Source: an uncultured Sutterella sp. (GTDB taxonomy: Bacteria > Pseudomonadota > Gammaproteobacteria > Burkholderiales > Burkholderiaceae_F). From it: a stretch of 58,063 bases of DNA. A program made the translations under genes and the position numbers. The notes beneath the pieces were generated by a model that was given only the letters and a program-made list of their open reading frames with translations, was not told where the DNA came from and ran no database searches. Positions 44,273 to 51,723 of this stretch are shown here, in pieces (the first letter of the stretch is position 1; each line of letters starts with the position of its first letter). Location: contig CAJLHF010000009.1 in NCBI GenBank assembly GCA_905206365.1, forward strand, positions 1-58,063, given 5' to 3'.

Positions 44273-44318
44273 GAGGCCGATCCTCGGATAAAAACACGCA
44301 AGAAAGGCTAACCAAAAA

Positions 44319-44807
44319 ATGGGTGAACTCACACATTTCGACGCCAAGGGCGAAGCGCACATGGTTGACGTCGGGGCAAAGGCGGACACGCATCGCATCG
44401 CGGTCGCAGAAGGGACGATCCGCATGGCTCCCGAAACCTTCCGACTCGTGCGCTCGGGCACGGCGAAAAAGGGCGATGTCATCGGCATTGCCCGTATTGC
44501 GGCCATCATGGCCTCGAAGCGCACCTCGGACCTGATTCCGCTTTGCCATCCGATCGCGTTGACGCGCGTGACCGTCGACTTCGACCTCGACGATGCGGCG
44601 AGCACCGTCACGTGCCGCGCCCGCTGCGAGTGCCGTGGTCAGACGGGGGTCGAAATGGAGGCGCTGACGGCCGTTCAGGTCGGCCTTCTCACGATCTACG
44701 ACATGCTGAAGGCGGTTGACCGCGGCATGACGATGACGAACATCGGCCTTCTGGAAAAGGCGGGCGGAAAGTCGGGCCACTGGTTGCGCGACGAAACGAA
44801 CTCGTAA
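44319..44807 (+). CDS. moaC: Cyclic pyranopterin monophosphate synthase
   Basis: Completes the first stage of molybdenum cofactor synthesis by converting the MoaA product to cyclic pyranopterin monophosphate. The 162-residue protein has the family segments RTSDLIPLCHP and GVEMEAL(T)A, and the C-terminal YDMLKAVDRGM with the conserved Lys/Asp. It stands alone: no other moa, mog or moe genes lie in the window, apart from the distantly MoeB-related tcdA. It is divergent from bepA, across a region with a palindrome. Confidence 0.95.
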   Translation: MGELTHFDAKGEAHMVDVGAKADTHRIAVAEGTIRMAPETFRLVRSGTAKKGDVIGIARIAAIMASKRTSDLIPLCHPIALTRVTVDFDLDDAASTVTCRARCECRGQTGVEMEALTAVQVGLLTIYDMLKAVDRGMTMTNIGLLEKAGGKSGHWLRDETNS

Positions 44808-44839
44808 GTCGACACGCTGAGCCCTCGGCAACGCATGCG

Positions 44840-44863
44840 AAAAAAAAGCGCCCTTTCGGGCGC
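44840..44863 (-). terminator. Terminator after the LuxR-type regulator gene
   Basis: GCGCCC and GGGCGC form a 6-base stem with a tttc loop, followed on the minus strand by eight T. On the plus strand it may also stop moaC transcription weakly. Confidence 0.75.
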
Positions 44864-44902
44864 CCTTCGCGTTTCGGCCGGGTGCGCGGTCGAGCGCGGG
44901 CT

Positions 44903-45634
44903 TCAGAGACGGGCGCCCGGGCCGCGGCCCGAGAGCAGGCCGAGGCATTGCGCTTCGTAGACCGCCTCGCCGCGGGAGTGCACCTGGAGTTTGCGGTAGA
45001 TCTTCTTGACGTGCGCCGTCACCGTGTGGGTCGAAATCGAGAGGATCTGACCGACTTCGGCAAAGGACATGCCCTTGGCAAGGAGCGTGAGGATTTCGGT
45101 TTCGCGCGAGGACAGATCGCCTGTTTCGCCCGGAGTGCCGACCTTTTTCGGAGTGGCCCGAACGGTACGGTTGTGTACAGCGCGCAACACGCTGCGCGCC
45201 ACCGTCGGCGACACGGGCGAACCGCCCCCCTGTAGGAGGCGAAGGCTCGTGGTGAAGTCTTCTTGGTCGCCCTTGAGGAGGTAGCCCATGGCGCCCGCCA
45301 GGATCGCGCGGATCACGATCGAATCTTGCGCGTGCGAGGTATAGACGAGTACGTCAAGGTCGGGCCAGAGCTTCTTCGCTCGGGCGATGACGGGGGTGAC
45401 GTCTGCATCGCCGAGCACCACGTCGGTAATGAGAAGGTGCACAGGAGCGGCACTTGAGGCGATTATGCGTTCGAGCCCGTCACTTGTCGTGGCCGTGCCC
45501 GCGACGCAAAGACCGGGCATGCGTTGCAGTTGCTCGACGATGCGGCCGACTTCCTCGGGCGTGGTCTGGGTCACGAGGACGTTCACTTTCGGGGTTTCCG
45601 GAGCGGCGGATTTCGGCGTGGAGACGGACTGCAT
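44903..45634 (-). CDS. Orphan LuxR/NarL-type response regulator with atypical receiver
   Basis: DNA-binding regulator of 243 residues. An N-terminal receiver-like domain (about residues 16-135) has a candidate phospho-acceptor D71 (LLITDVVL), a following T99/S100 and the conserved K121 (YLLKGD). The acidic pair that normally binds magnesium near the first strand is replaced (VNVLVTQTT). A C-terminal LuxR helix-turn-helix follows (about residues 170-235, LSSRETEILTLLAKGMSFAEVG). No sensor kinase is adjacent, so its signal is unknown and phosphorylation is doubtful. Confidence 0.85.
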   Translation of the reverse strand: MQSVSTPKSAAPETPKVNVLVTQTTPEEVGRIVEQLQRMPGLCVAGTATTSDGLERIIASSAAPVHLLITDVVLGDADVTPVIARAKKLWPDLDVLVYTSHAQDSIVIRAILAGAMGYLLKGDQEDFTTSLRLLQGGGSPVSPTVARSVLRAVHNRTVRATPKKVGTPGETGDLSSRETEILTLLAKGMSFAEVGQILSISTHTVTAHVKKIYRKLQVHSRGEAVYEAQCLGLLSGRGPGARL

Positions 45635-45758
45635 GGCGGCTTAAGGAGGGAGGTCGAGCCGCGAACGCGCCTTGTGCGGGTTCGAAGCGACGAGTGAAAC
45701 GCGGTAATCTTAGCACGTGCTTTCGGGAGCGCTTCGGCACGCAGAGCGGGTACCTGCG

Positions 45759-45786
45759 AAAAACGCGCGTCGGGGGCGACGCGCGT
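45759..45786 (-). terminator. Terminator after the tandem universal stress protein gene
   Basis: ACGCGCGTCG and CGACGCGCGT form a perfect 10-base stem with a 4-base loop, followed on the minus strand by a T-run. Confidence 0.85.
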
Positions 45787-45847
45787 TCCGATTGGCCTGA
45801 ATCTCGGGGCCTGGGCGGTGCAAGCGGGCTTTGAGCCCGAGTGCGCG

Positions 45848-46747
45848 TCAGGCCTGACGGATGATGAGCAACGGCACGCCTCCCAACGCGGCGATGCGCG
45901 TGGCGGTCGAACCCATCACGGCGGACTTGAAGCGGCCGTAGCCGTGCGAGCCCATGACGATCAGGTCGAGCTTGCGCTTCTTGGCAAAGGCTGCGATTTC
46001 ATCGCCCGGATTGCCGACGAGGCAGACTTCGTGCGGACGGACGGCGGCCTTCGAGAAGAGCGGACGCAAAGGATCGATCGCTTCGTTGAATTCTTCTTTC
46101 TGGAGCTCCAGCACCTCCTCTTCGGAGAGCGCGGGCAGAGCCATCCCGGCCATGTCGGGCATGACGGCGCCCGCATAGTCGCTCACCACGTTGATGAGGT
46201 AGAACTGCGCTCCGGTGCCGAAGAGCGAAATGTGACGCAGGGCGTAGCGCACGGCCGCGCGACCGTACTTCGATCCGTCGACGGCGATGCCGACCTTGAG
46301 GGCGTCGGTTTGCGTCGGCAGTTTGTCGCGCAGAACAAGAAGTGGGCATTTCGACTGGGCGAGAACGCCGTTCGAGACTGAACCGAAGAAGAGCCCCTTG
46401 ATGGCGCTCTGACCGCGCGAGCCCATGACGATCAGGTCGGCACCCACCTTCTCGGCCGTCTTGGTAATGCTTTCGGCGGGCTCGCCGATGACGAAGGTTT
46501 CGTTGGCGGTGAAGCCGACTTTCTGAAGCACCCGGCGTGCGGGTTCGAACACCTTTTCGGCCTCGTCTTCGTAGTATCGAGTAAGCGCGTCCTGACCGAC
46601 GAGGCGGCAGGCGCGGGCGGGAAGCGGAAGCTGAACGTTGAGAAGTTCGATGGTAGGATTGCTGCCGAGCAACGTCGTACGACCGGCAATGAACTCCAGA
46701 CTGTTCATCGAGTTGGGGCTGCCGTCAACGGGAACGAGAATACGCAT
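45848..46747 (-). CDS. Tandem universal stress protein
   Basis: Cytosolic protein with two UspA domains in one chain of 299 residues: domain 1 about residues 1-140 and domain 2 about 150-299. Both carry the ATP-binding pattern seen in the family (MGSRGQSAIKG in the first, MGSHGYGRFKSA in the second), so it probably binds ATP. Start: ATG 46747 follows an AGGAGG ribosome binding site. A 10-base hairpin lies just upstream of that site in the leader. Stimulus and partner are unknown. Confidence 0.88.
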   Translation of the reverse strand: MRILVPVDGSPNSMNSLEFIAGRTTLLGSNPTIELLNVQLPLPARACRLVGQDALTRYYEDEAEKVFEPARRVLQKVGFTANETFVIGEPAESITKTAEKVGADLIVMGSRGQSAIKGLFFGSVSNGVLAQSKCPLLVLRDKLPTQTDALKVGIAVDGSKYGRAAVRYALRHISLFGTGAQFYLINVVSDYAGAVMPDMAGMALPALSEEEVLELQKEEFNEAIDPLRPLFSKAAVRPHEVCLVGNPGDEIAAFAKKRKLDLIVMGSHGYGRFKSAVMGSTATRIAALGGVPLLIIRQA

Positions 46748-47059
46748 AGAACCTCCTGCTGGCGGGCTTCGTCCGCATCCGGCATCCGAAGCCCGCGGTG
46801 GTCGTGTCGGAGAAGAAATCTTCCGACTTCGTACGTTCTACTTTAACGACTTTCGTGTAACTAGGAATTCGGGTTTTCTCTCTGCGCCGTTCGAAAACAC
46901 AAAAACTAAAACGTCGTTTGAGTAAGAGCAAACTTCAAAAAGGTTCTTCCGAACTTTTTGAAAAACAACGCGGTCGGCGACGAAAAGTGTGAAATGAAAA
47001 ATTCGATCTTGATCGGTGACGATGCCGCTTTCGAAAAAATACATTTTGGGAATCAGTGA
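46748..47059. other. AT-richer intergenic region between usp and tcdA
   Basis: This 312-base divergent gap is clearly richer in A and T than its surroundings. Near usp it contains the hairpin GCGGGCTTCG/CGAAGCCCGC (46762-46796), which would form in the usp leader just before its ribosome binding site. It also holds a GTCGGA/TCCGAC repeat (46806-46827) and an A/T-rich stem TTCAAAAAG...CTTTTTGAA (46934-46962). Promoters for both genes should lie here, but I cannot place them with confidence. No gene is seen. Confidence 0.6.
46762..46796 (-). promoter_or_regulatory. Leader hairpin of the tandem usp gene
   Basis: A perfect 10-base inverted repeat with a 15-base loop lies about 5 bases upstream of the AGGAGG ribosome binding site on the minus strand. 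It could affect translation or mRNA stability. Confidence 0.45.
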
Positions 47060-47857
47060 ATGAGCATTACGATGGATCCCCGTCGCATGGGCGGCGTGGC
47101 ACGCCTTTACGGCGAAAACGAAGCCGAGCGCCTGGCCCAACTGCATGTCGTTGTGGTGGGCGTCGGGGGCGTAGGCAGTTGGTGTGCCGAAGCACTGGTT
47201 CGTACCGGAATTGGACGTCTTACGCTCGTCGACGGCGATACCGTAGCGCTATCGAACACGAACCGACAGTTGCCTGCTCTTGACGGTAACTACGAAAAAC
47301 CGAAAGTCGAAGTTCTGGCGGAGCGTTTCCGACACATCAACCCCGAGTGTGTCGTCGAAACAAAAATCGCGTTCGTGCGCGAAGGAAACGCGCTTGAGAT
47401 TCTTCCGAAGAACGCCGACTGGGTGGTCGATTGCATCGACGACCTCGCGGGGAAAACCGCACTCGTAGGCACGGCTGCGAAGGCGGGCCTGCGCGTGGTG
47501 AGTTCGGGCGGCGCGGGCGGCAAGCGCGATCCGGGCCGAATTCGCGTCGACGATCTTGCGCGTGCCAAAGGGGACCCGCTCGTGGCGAAACTGCGCACGA
47601 ACCTGCGTCGTCAATACGGCTTCCCCGCGGGCAACGCCTCGGGGAAGTCGAAACCCTTCGGCATTCCGTGCGTCTTCAGCGACGAGCCGCTTCGTCAGCC
47701 TGCCGTCGAGAGCGTGGCCGCCATCGGAGCGGCGCCCGGAGCGCGCATCGGTTTCGGCTCGGGTGTCGTCGTGACGGGGTCGGTCGGGCTGCGTCTTGCG
47801 TCGCTTGTCATCAATGCGACGGTCGAAGCGCAGCTTGCCGAAGAATCGTCGCGGTAA
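47060..47857 (+). CDS. tcdA: tRNA threonylcarbamoyladenosine dehydratase
   Basis: E1-like enzyme that cyclises t6A37 to ct6A37 in ANN-decoding tRNAs. The 265-residue protein has the ATP-binding motif GVGGVGSWC, DGDTVALSNTNRQ with the conserved Asn/Arg, and the DCIDDLAGK segment of the ThiF/MoeB fold. Its length and C-terminal part match TcdA (CsdL) rather than MoeB; the zinc CxxC pairs of MoeB are absent. It is divergent from the tandem usp gene and followed by a single-domain usp. Confidence 0.9.
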   Translation: MSITMDPRRMGGVARLYGENEAERLAQLHVVVVGVGGVGSWCAEALVRTGIGRLTLVDGDTVALSNTNRQLPALDGNYEKPKVEVLAERFRHINPECVVETKIAFVREGNALEILPKNADWVVDCIDDLAGKTALVGTAAKAGLRVVSSGGAGGKRDPGRIRVDDLARAKGDPLVAKLRTNLRRQYGFPAGNASGKSKPFGIPCVFSDEPLRQPAVESVAAIGAAPGARIGFGSGVVVTGSVGLRLASLVINATVEAQLAEESSR

Positions 47858-47955
47858 GCGGATTTCCCGCCCGAACTCAAGCGTGAGTTCCCGCGCGCCC
47901 GTCTAAAATGGGAGGAGGCGGGTGCGGCCCGCACATCAAAAGAAAAGGAAACATC

Positions 47956-48390
47956 ATGTATCAGCGCATTCTCGTGCCGACCGACGGGTCGGAGCGCTCG
48001 TTGCGGGCGGTTGAAGGTGCGGCGAAGTTCGCCAAGCCGTTCGGGGCCGAAGTGCTCGTCTTGACGGTGATCGAACCCTACTCCTACACGAACCTCGCCG
48101 AGTATCGTCCCGAGTCGATCGAACAGTACGACGAGCGTGTCACGGCCGAGGCCGAAGAGCGTCTCGCCGAAGCCGAAAAGGTAGTGAAGAGCCTCGACGT
48201 GTCCGTTCGTACGACGATGGTGAAGAGCTTCTCGCCCGCCGAGGCGATCATCGAGGCGGTCGATCGGGAGGAGTGCGACCTCGTCGTCATGGCGAGTCAC
48301 GGTCGCAAGGGGATCGCCGCCGTGTTGCTCGGCTCGGAAACGCAAAAGGTGCTCACGCACTGCCGTATCCCGGTGCTCGTTTATCGTTAA
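47956..48390 (+). CDS. Universal stress protein, single domain
   Basis: UspA-family protein of 144 residues with the start MYQRILVPTDGSERS and the nucleotide-binding pattern MASHGRKGIAAVLLGS near the C-terminus, so it probably binds ATP. The ATG at 47956 follows an AAAAGGA ribosome binding site; an upstream in-frame start would add an unlikely glycine-rich stretch. A TAAAAT (47904-47909) could be its -10 box, and a GAACTC/GAGTTC repeat (47873-47890) lies before it. It lies close to a second, two-domain usp gene. Confidence 0.88.
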   Translation: MYQRILVPTDGSERSLRAVEGAAKFAKPFGAEVLVLTVIEPYSYTNLAEYRPESIEQYDERVTAEAEERLAEAEKVVKSLDVSVRTTMVKSFSPAEAIIEAVDREECDLVVMASHGRKGIAAVLLGSETQKVLTHCRIPVLVYR

Positions 48391-48396
48391 GTGCCT

Positions 48397-48426
48397 TTGC
48401 GGGGATTCTTCGGCTTTTGCTAAGAT
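48397..48426 (+). promoter_or_regulatory. Weak candidate promoter before the unknown 128-residue gene
   Basis: TTGCGG (48397-48402) and TAAGAT (48421-48426) are 18 bases apart, and both overlap a 9-base inverted repeat (TGCGGGGAT/ATCCCCGCA, 48398-48433). The repeat has no T-run. Confidence 0.25.
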
Positions 48427-48515
48427 CCCCGCACCGACGGTCGCCCCCCGCAGGAGGGGGACGACCCACAACCGATGAATTGCGACGGAGCTTTCGGGCT
48501 CCCGGAGAACTCGAC

Positions 48516-48902
48516 ATGGCTGAACAGGACAACCTCGACGCCGGCGCCCGCATGGACGCCGCGAACCTTTACACCGAAACGGTCGTCACGGACCGCAAGG
48601 TCGGAACGATCCGCGTTCTCGCGCCGATCACGGCCGACGGCAACCCCGACACGACCCGCCCGGCGCTCTTTCTCGGCGAAGCACAGATCATGACGCAGAT
48701 GGGGCCGTTGCCGATTTCGTTTGAAATCCCGGTCGCCACGCTCTCCGAAGCCGTCGAAAACTACGGTGAAGCGGCCGCCAAGGGGATCGAACAGACGATG
48801 GAACGTCTGCGTGCTCTGCGCCGCGAAGCGGCCTCCCAGATCGTCACGCCCGACATGCCCGGCTTCCAGGCTCCGCCGAGCGGCGGCATCGCGATGCCGT
48901 AA
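48516..48902 (+). CDS. Uncharacterised 128-residue protein
   Basis: I do not recognise this protein. It is probably real: ATG 48516 follows a GGAGA ribosome binding site 8 bases away, and codon use resembles its neighbours. It has no signal peptide, membrane helix or cysteine. The centre reads as beta strands (IRVLAPITADG, ALFLGEAQIMTQMGPLPISFEIPVA), followed by an amphipathic helix of about 35 residues (LSEAVENYGEAAAKGIEQTMERL) and a Pro/Gly-rich tail. The pattern suggests a small cytosolic, perhaps oligomeric, protein. A terminator follows. Confidence 0.75.
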   Translation: MAEQDNLDAGARMDAANLYTETVVTDRKVGTIRVLAPITADGNPDTTRPALFLGEAQIMTQMGPLPISFEIPVATLSEAVENYGEAAAKGIEQTMERLRALRREAASQIVTPDMPGFQAPPSGGIAMP

Positions 48903-48952
48903 GTTCGGAACTGCCAACATCGTTCGCGGGGTCCGGGCCCGGCGAACTCCTT

Positions 48953-49001
48953 GAGGCCGAAGCGGCGGACCCGCGTGTCCGACGGTCGGCCTCGTTTGTT
49001 T
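48953..49001 (+). terminator. Terminator after the unknown 128-residue gene
   Basis: GAGGCCGA pairs with TCGGCCTC, with an inner CGGAC/GTCCG stem, followed by GTTTGTTT. Confidence 0.6.
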
Positions 49002-49100
49002 GGAGGTGCTTTCGGAAGAGTCCGATGCGCCGTACCGTTTGCGGCCTCTCGTGCCGCCAACCGAGGAGAAAGCGCCGCTTCGCGCGCGCTCTGAAGATTT

Positions 49101-49769
49101 ATGGACAATCGTCTCTTCGACCGATCCGCCCTCTCGAAGGCCGAGACCAAACTGTTGCGCGACGGGCGCATCGCCAATGCCGTCGTGACGCGCGTGACGA
49201 TCGACGGCGCGCGTTGGACCGTGAAAGACTTCGCCGCCCGTCCCTGGTACGTGCGTTGGACGGTCGCGCCCGTGCTCCTTCGGCACGAACTCTCCATTCT
49301 GAAGCGCCTCTCGGGGGTCGACGGCATTGCGGCCAGGGCCTTTCGCATCGACCGCAATGCCATTGCGGTCGAGTACATGGAGGGGGACTCCATGGGGCAG
49401 GTGCCGCGCGAGCGGATCACGCCCGAATTTCTCTGCGCCTTTGAGGCGCTCCTTGATGCGGTGCACGCGCGCGGCGTCGTGCATCTCGACGCGCGCGGCA
49501 CGGGCAACGTCATGATTCGTCCCGACGGCTCGCCCGGACTCATCGACTTTCAAGCGTCGCTAACGACCGGGTGGATGCCGGGGGGGCTGCGCCGACTCCT
49601 CGAAGACATCGACCGCTCGGGGGCGCTCAAGAAGTGGGCGGCCTACCGGCCCGAAGAGATGGGCGAAGAGCGCGTGCGCGAACTCGAACGCATCAACCGC
49701 CTGCGCCGCTTCTGGGTGTTTCGCGGGTATTTCGGTCTCAAGAAAAACCACGCCGCCAAGCGCCGGTAA
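49101..49769 (+). CDS. Kdo-kinase/WaaP-like or RIO-like protein kinase
   Basis: Small kinase-fold protein of 222 residues with the full catalytic set: a candidate ATP-binding K42 (TVKDF), E63 (RHELSIL), the catalytic loop HLDARGTGN (H128, D130, N136) and the metal-binding DFQ (149-151). This pattern fits the family that includes KdkA, WaaP and RIO kinases. A Kdo or lipid A core substrate is plausible given waaA in this genome, but it is inference. There is no membrane segment; the C-terminus is basic. It lies alone before ettA. Confidence 0.7.
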   Translation: MDNRLFDRSALSKAETKLLRDGRIANAVVTRVTIDGARWTVKDFAARPWYVRWTVAPVLLRHELSILKRLSGVDGIAARAFRIDRNAIAVEYMEGDSMGQVPRERITPEFLCAFEALLDAVHARGVVHLDARGTGNVMIRPDGSPGLIDFQASLTTGWMPGGLRRLLEDIDRSGALKKWAAYRPEEMGEERVRELERINRLRRFWVFRGYFGLKKNHAAKRR

Positions 49770-49935
49770 GCGCTTCGGAGCGTGCGTGCGGGTGCAAGCT
49801 TTTCGCGGCGAACATCGCGCCTTGTTTTCCCCGATTTTTTCAATCGGAAAGCCGCGAATTTTCTAGTAAAATCCGATTTTTTCGTTAAGCCGCATCGGCT
49901 CCCGGATTCCCGGGGGCGCATTCCAGTTTGAGGTT
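49770..49935 (+). other. Intergenic region before ettA
   Basis: It contains a CCGATT/AATCGG inverted repeat (49831-49847), a second copy of CCGATTTTTTC at 49873, and a TAAAAT (49867-49872) between them that could be a -10 box. No good -35 box is visible. No gene is seen. Confidence 0.4.
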
Positions 49936-51600
49936 ATGGCTCAGTACGTTTTCACCATGAACCGCGTGGGCAAGATCGTTCCGCCCAAGCGTCAGATTCT
50001 CAAAGACATTTCGCTTTCCTTCTTCCCGGGCGCCAAGATCGGCGTGCTCGGTCTCAACGGCGCCGGCAAGTCGACGCTTTTGAAGATCATGGCGGGCGTC
50101 GACAAGGACATCGAAGGCGAAGCCATCCCGATGCCCAACATCAAAATCGGCTATCTCCCGCAGGAGCCGCAACTTGATCCCGCGCAGACCGTCCGTCAGG
50201 CGGTGGAAGAGGGTATGGGCGAAGTGATGCAGGCGCAGGCCAAGCTCGACGCGGTCTACGCCGCGTACGCCGAACCCGATGCGGACTTCGACGCGCTGGC
50301 CGCCGAACAGGCCCGCCTCGAAGCGATCATCGCCGCTGCCGGGACGAATGCCGAAACTCAGATGGAAATCGCCGCCGACGCTCTGCGCCTGCCGCCCTGG
50401 GATGCCGTGATCGGCAACCTCTCCGGGGGTGAGAAGCGCCGCGTCGCCCTGTGTCGCCTGCTCCTCTCGCGTCCCGACATGCTGCTCCTCGACGAGCCGA
50501 CGAACCACCTCGACGCCGAATCCGTCGAGTGGCTCGAGCAGTTCCTGCACCGCTTCCCGGGCACCGTCGTCGCCGTCACCCACGACCGTTACTTCCTCGA
50601 CAACGCGGCCGAATGGATCCTCGAACTCGATCGTGGTGAAGGCATTCCCTGGAAGGGCAACTACTCTTCGTGGCTCGATCAGAAGGAAAAGCGTCTCGAA
50701 CTCGAAAAGCGTCAGGAAGACGCCCGCATGAAGGCGATCAAGCACGAACTCGAATGGGTTCGTCAGAATCCCAAGGGCCGTCAGGCGAAGTCGAAGGCCC
50801 GTTTGGCGCGCTTCGAAGAGCTTTCGAGCGTTGAATACCAGCAGCGCAACGAAACGAACGAGATCTTCATCCCCGTCGCGGAACGTCTCGGCAACAACGT
50901 GATCGAGTTCAATCACGTCTCCAAGGGTTTCGGCGACCGCCTGCTTATCGACGATCTCTCGTTCACGATTCCTCCGGGTGCCATCGTCGGCGTAATCGGT
51001 CCGAACGGCGCCGGCAAGTCGACGCTCTTCAAGATGATCACCGGGAAGGAGCAGCCCGATTCGGGCGAAATCAAGATCGGTCCGACGGTGCGTCTCGCCG
51101 CCGTCGACCAAATGCGCGATTCGCTCCCGAACGATCAAACCGCGTTCGAAGCAATCTCGGGCGGCAACGACATCCTGCAGGTCGGCAAGTTCACGATGGC
51201 CAGCCGCGCCTACCTCGGCCGCTTCAACTTCAAGGGTGCCGACCAGCAGAAGATCGTGGGTACGCTCTCGGGCGGCGAACGCGGCCGTCTGCACCTCGCA
51301 AAGACGCTCCTTGCGGGCGGCAACGTGCTCCTGCTTGACGAACCGTCTAACGACCTTGACGTCGAAACGCTCCGCGCGCTCGAAGAAGCGCTCCTCGAGT
51401 TTGCGGGTTGCGCGCTCGTCACCTCGCACGACCGTTGGTTCCTCGACCGTATCGCCACGCACATCCTCGCCTTCGAAGGCGACTCGAAGGTGGTGTTCTT
51501 CGACGGCAACTACAACGAGTACGAGGCCGACAAGCGCCGCCGTCTCGGTGAGGAAGCCAGCCAGCCGAAGCGCCTGCGCTTCAAGCCCCTGAAGCACTGA
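49936..51600 (+). CDS. ettA: Energy-dependent translational throttle ABC-F protein EttA
   Basis: Ribosome-binding ABC-F ATPase that gates entry into the elongation cycle by ATP/ADP ratio in E. coli. The 554-residue protein has two ABC domains, each with a Walker A (GLNGAGKST; GPNGAGKST), an LSGGE signature and a Walker B (LLLDEPTNHLD; LLLDEPSNDLD). The linker between them (about residues 245-315) is rich in Lys/Arg and helical. The family arm insertion is in the first domain. It is a single-gene unit ending at a strong terminator. Confidence 0.95.
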   Translation: MAQYVFTMNRVGKIVPPKRQILKDISLSFFPGAKIGVLGLNGAGKSTLLKIMAGVDKDIEGEAIPMPNIKIGYLPQEPQLDPAQTVRQAVEEGMGEVMQAQAKLDAVYAAYAEPDADFDALAAEQARLEAIIAAAGTNAETQMEIAADALRLPPWDAVIGNLSGGEKRRVALCRLLLSRPDMLLLDEPTNHLDAESVEWLEQFLHRFPGTVVAVTHDRYFLDNAAEWILELDRGEGIPWKGNYSSWLDQKEKRLELEKRQEDARMKAIKHELEWVRQNPKGRQAKSKARLARFEELSSVEYQQRNETNEIFIPVAERLGNNVIEFNHVSKGFGDRLLIDDLSFTIPPGAIVGVIGPNGAGKSTLFKMITGKEQPDSGEIKIGPTVRLAAVDQMRDSLPNDQTAFEAISGGNDILQVGKFTMASRAYLGRFNFKGADQQKIVGTLSGGERGRLHLAKTLLAGGNVLLLDEPSNDLDVETLRALEEALLEFAGCALVTSHDRWFLDRIATHILAFEGDSKVVFFDGNYNEYEADKRRRLGEEASQPKRLRFKPLKH

Positions 51601-51622
51601 TAGGTCCTCGGCCGAAGTCCGA

Positions 51623-51653
51623 CGAGGATTCCCGCGAGGGAATCCTCGTTTTT
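51623..51653 (+). terminator. Terminator after ettA
   Basis: CGAGGATTCCC and GGGAATCCTCG form a perfect 11-base stem with a 4-base loop and a run of five T. Confidence 0.92.
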
Positions 51654-51723
51654 CTTGGAGCGTGCCGAAGGCACGCTGCTTCTCTCCCGCTCTTGTCTTC
51701 ACCTGCTCGCGCTTTTCGCCGCA

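Noticed and set aside
44179..44318. Molybdenum cofactor riboswitch before moaC
   Set aside because: The gap is 140 bases, and I see no multi-stem architecture of the known Moco motif. The clear signal is a short DNA palindrome.
51655..51723. Upstream TTG start for the MnmC-like gene
   Set aside because: It would begin 2 bases after the T-run of the ettA terminator, with no ribosome binding site, and the added residues show no conserved pattern.
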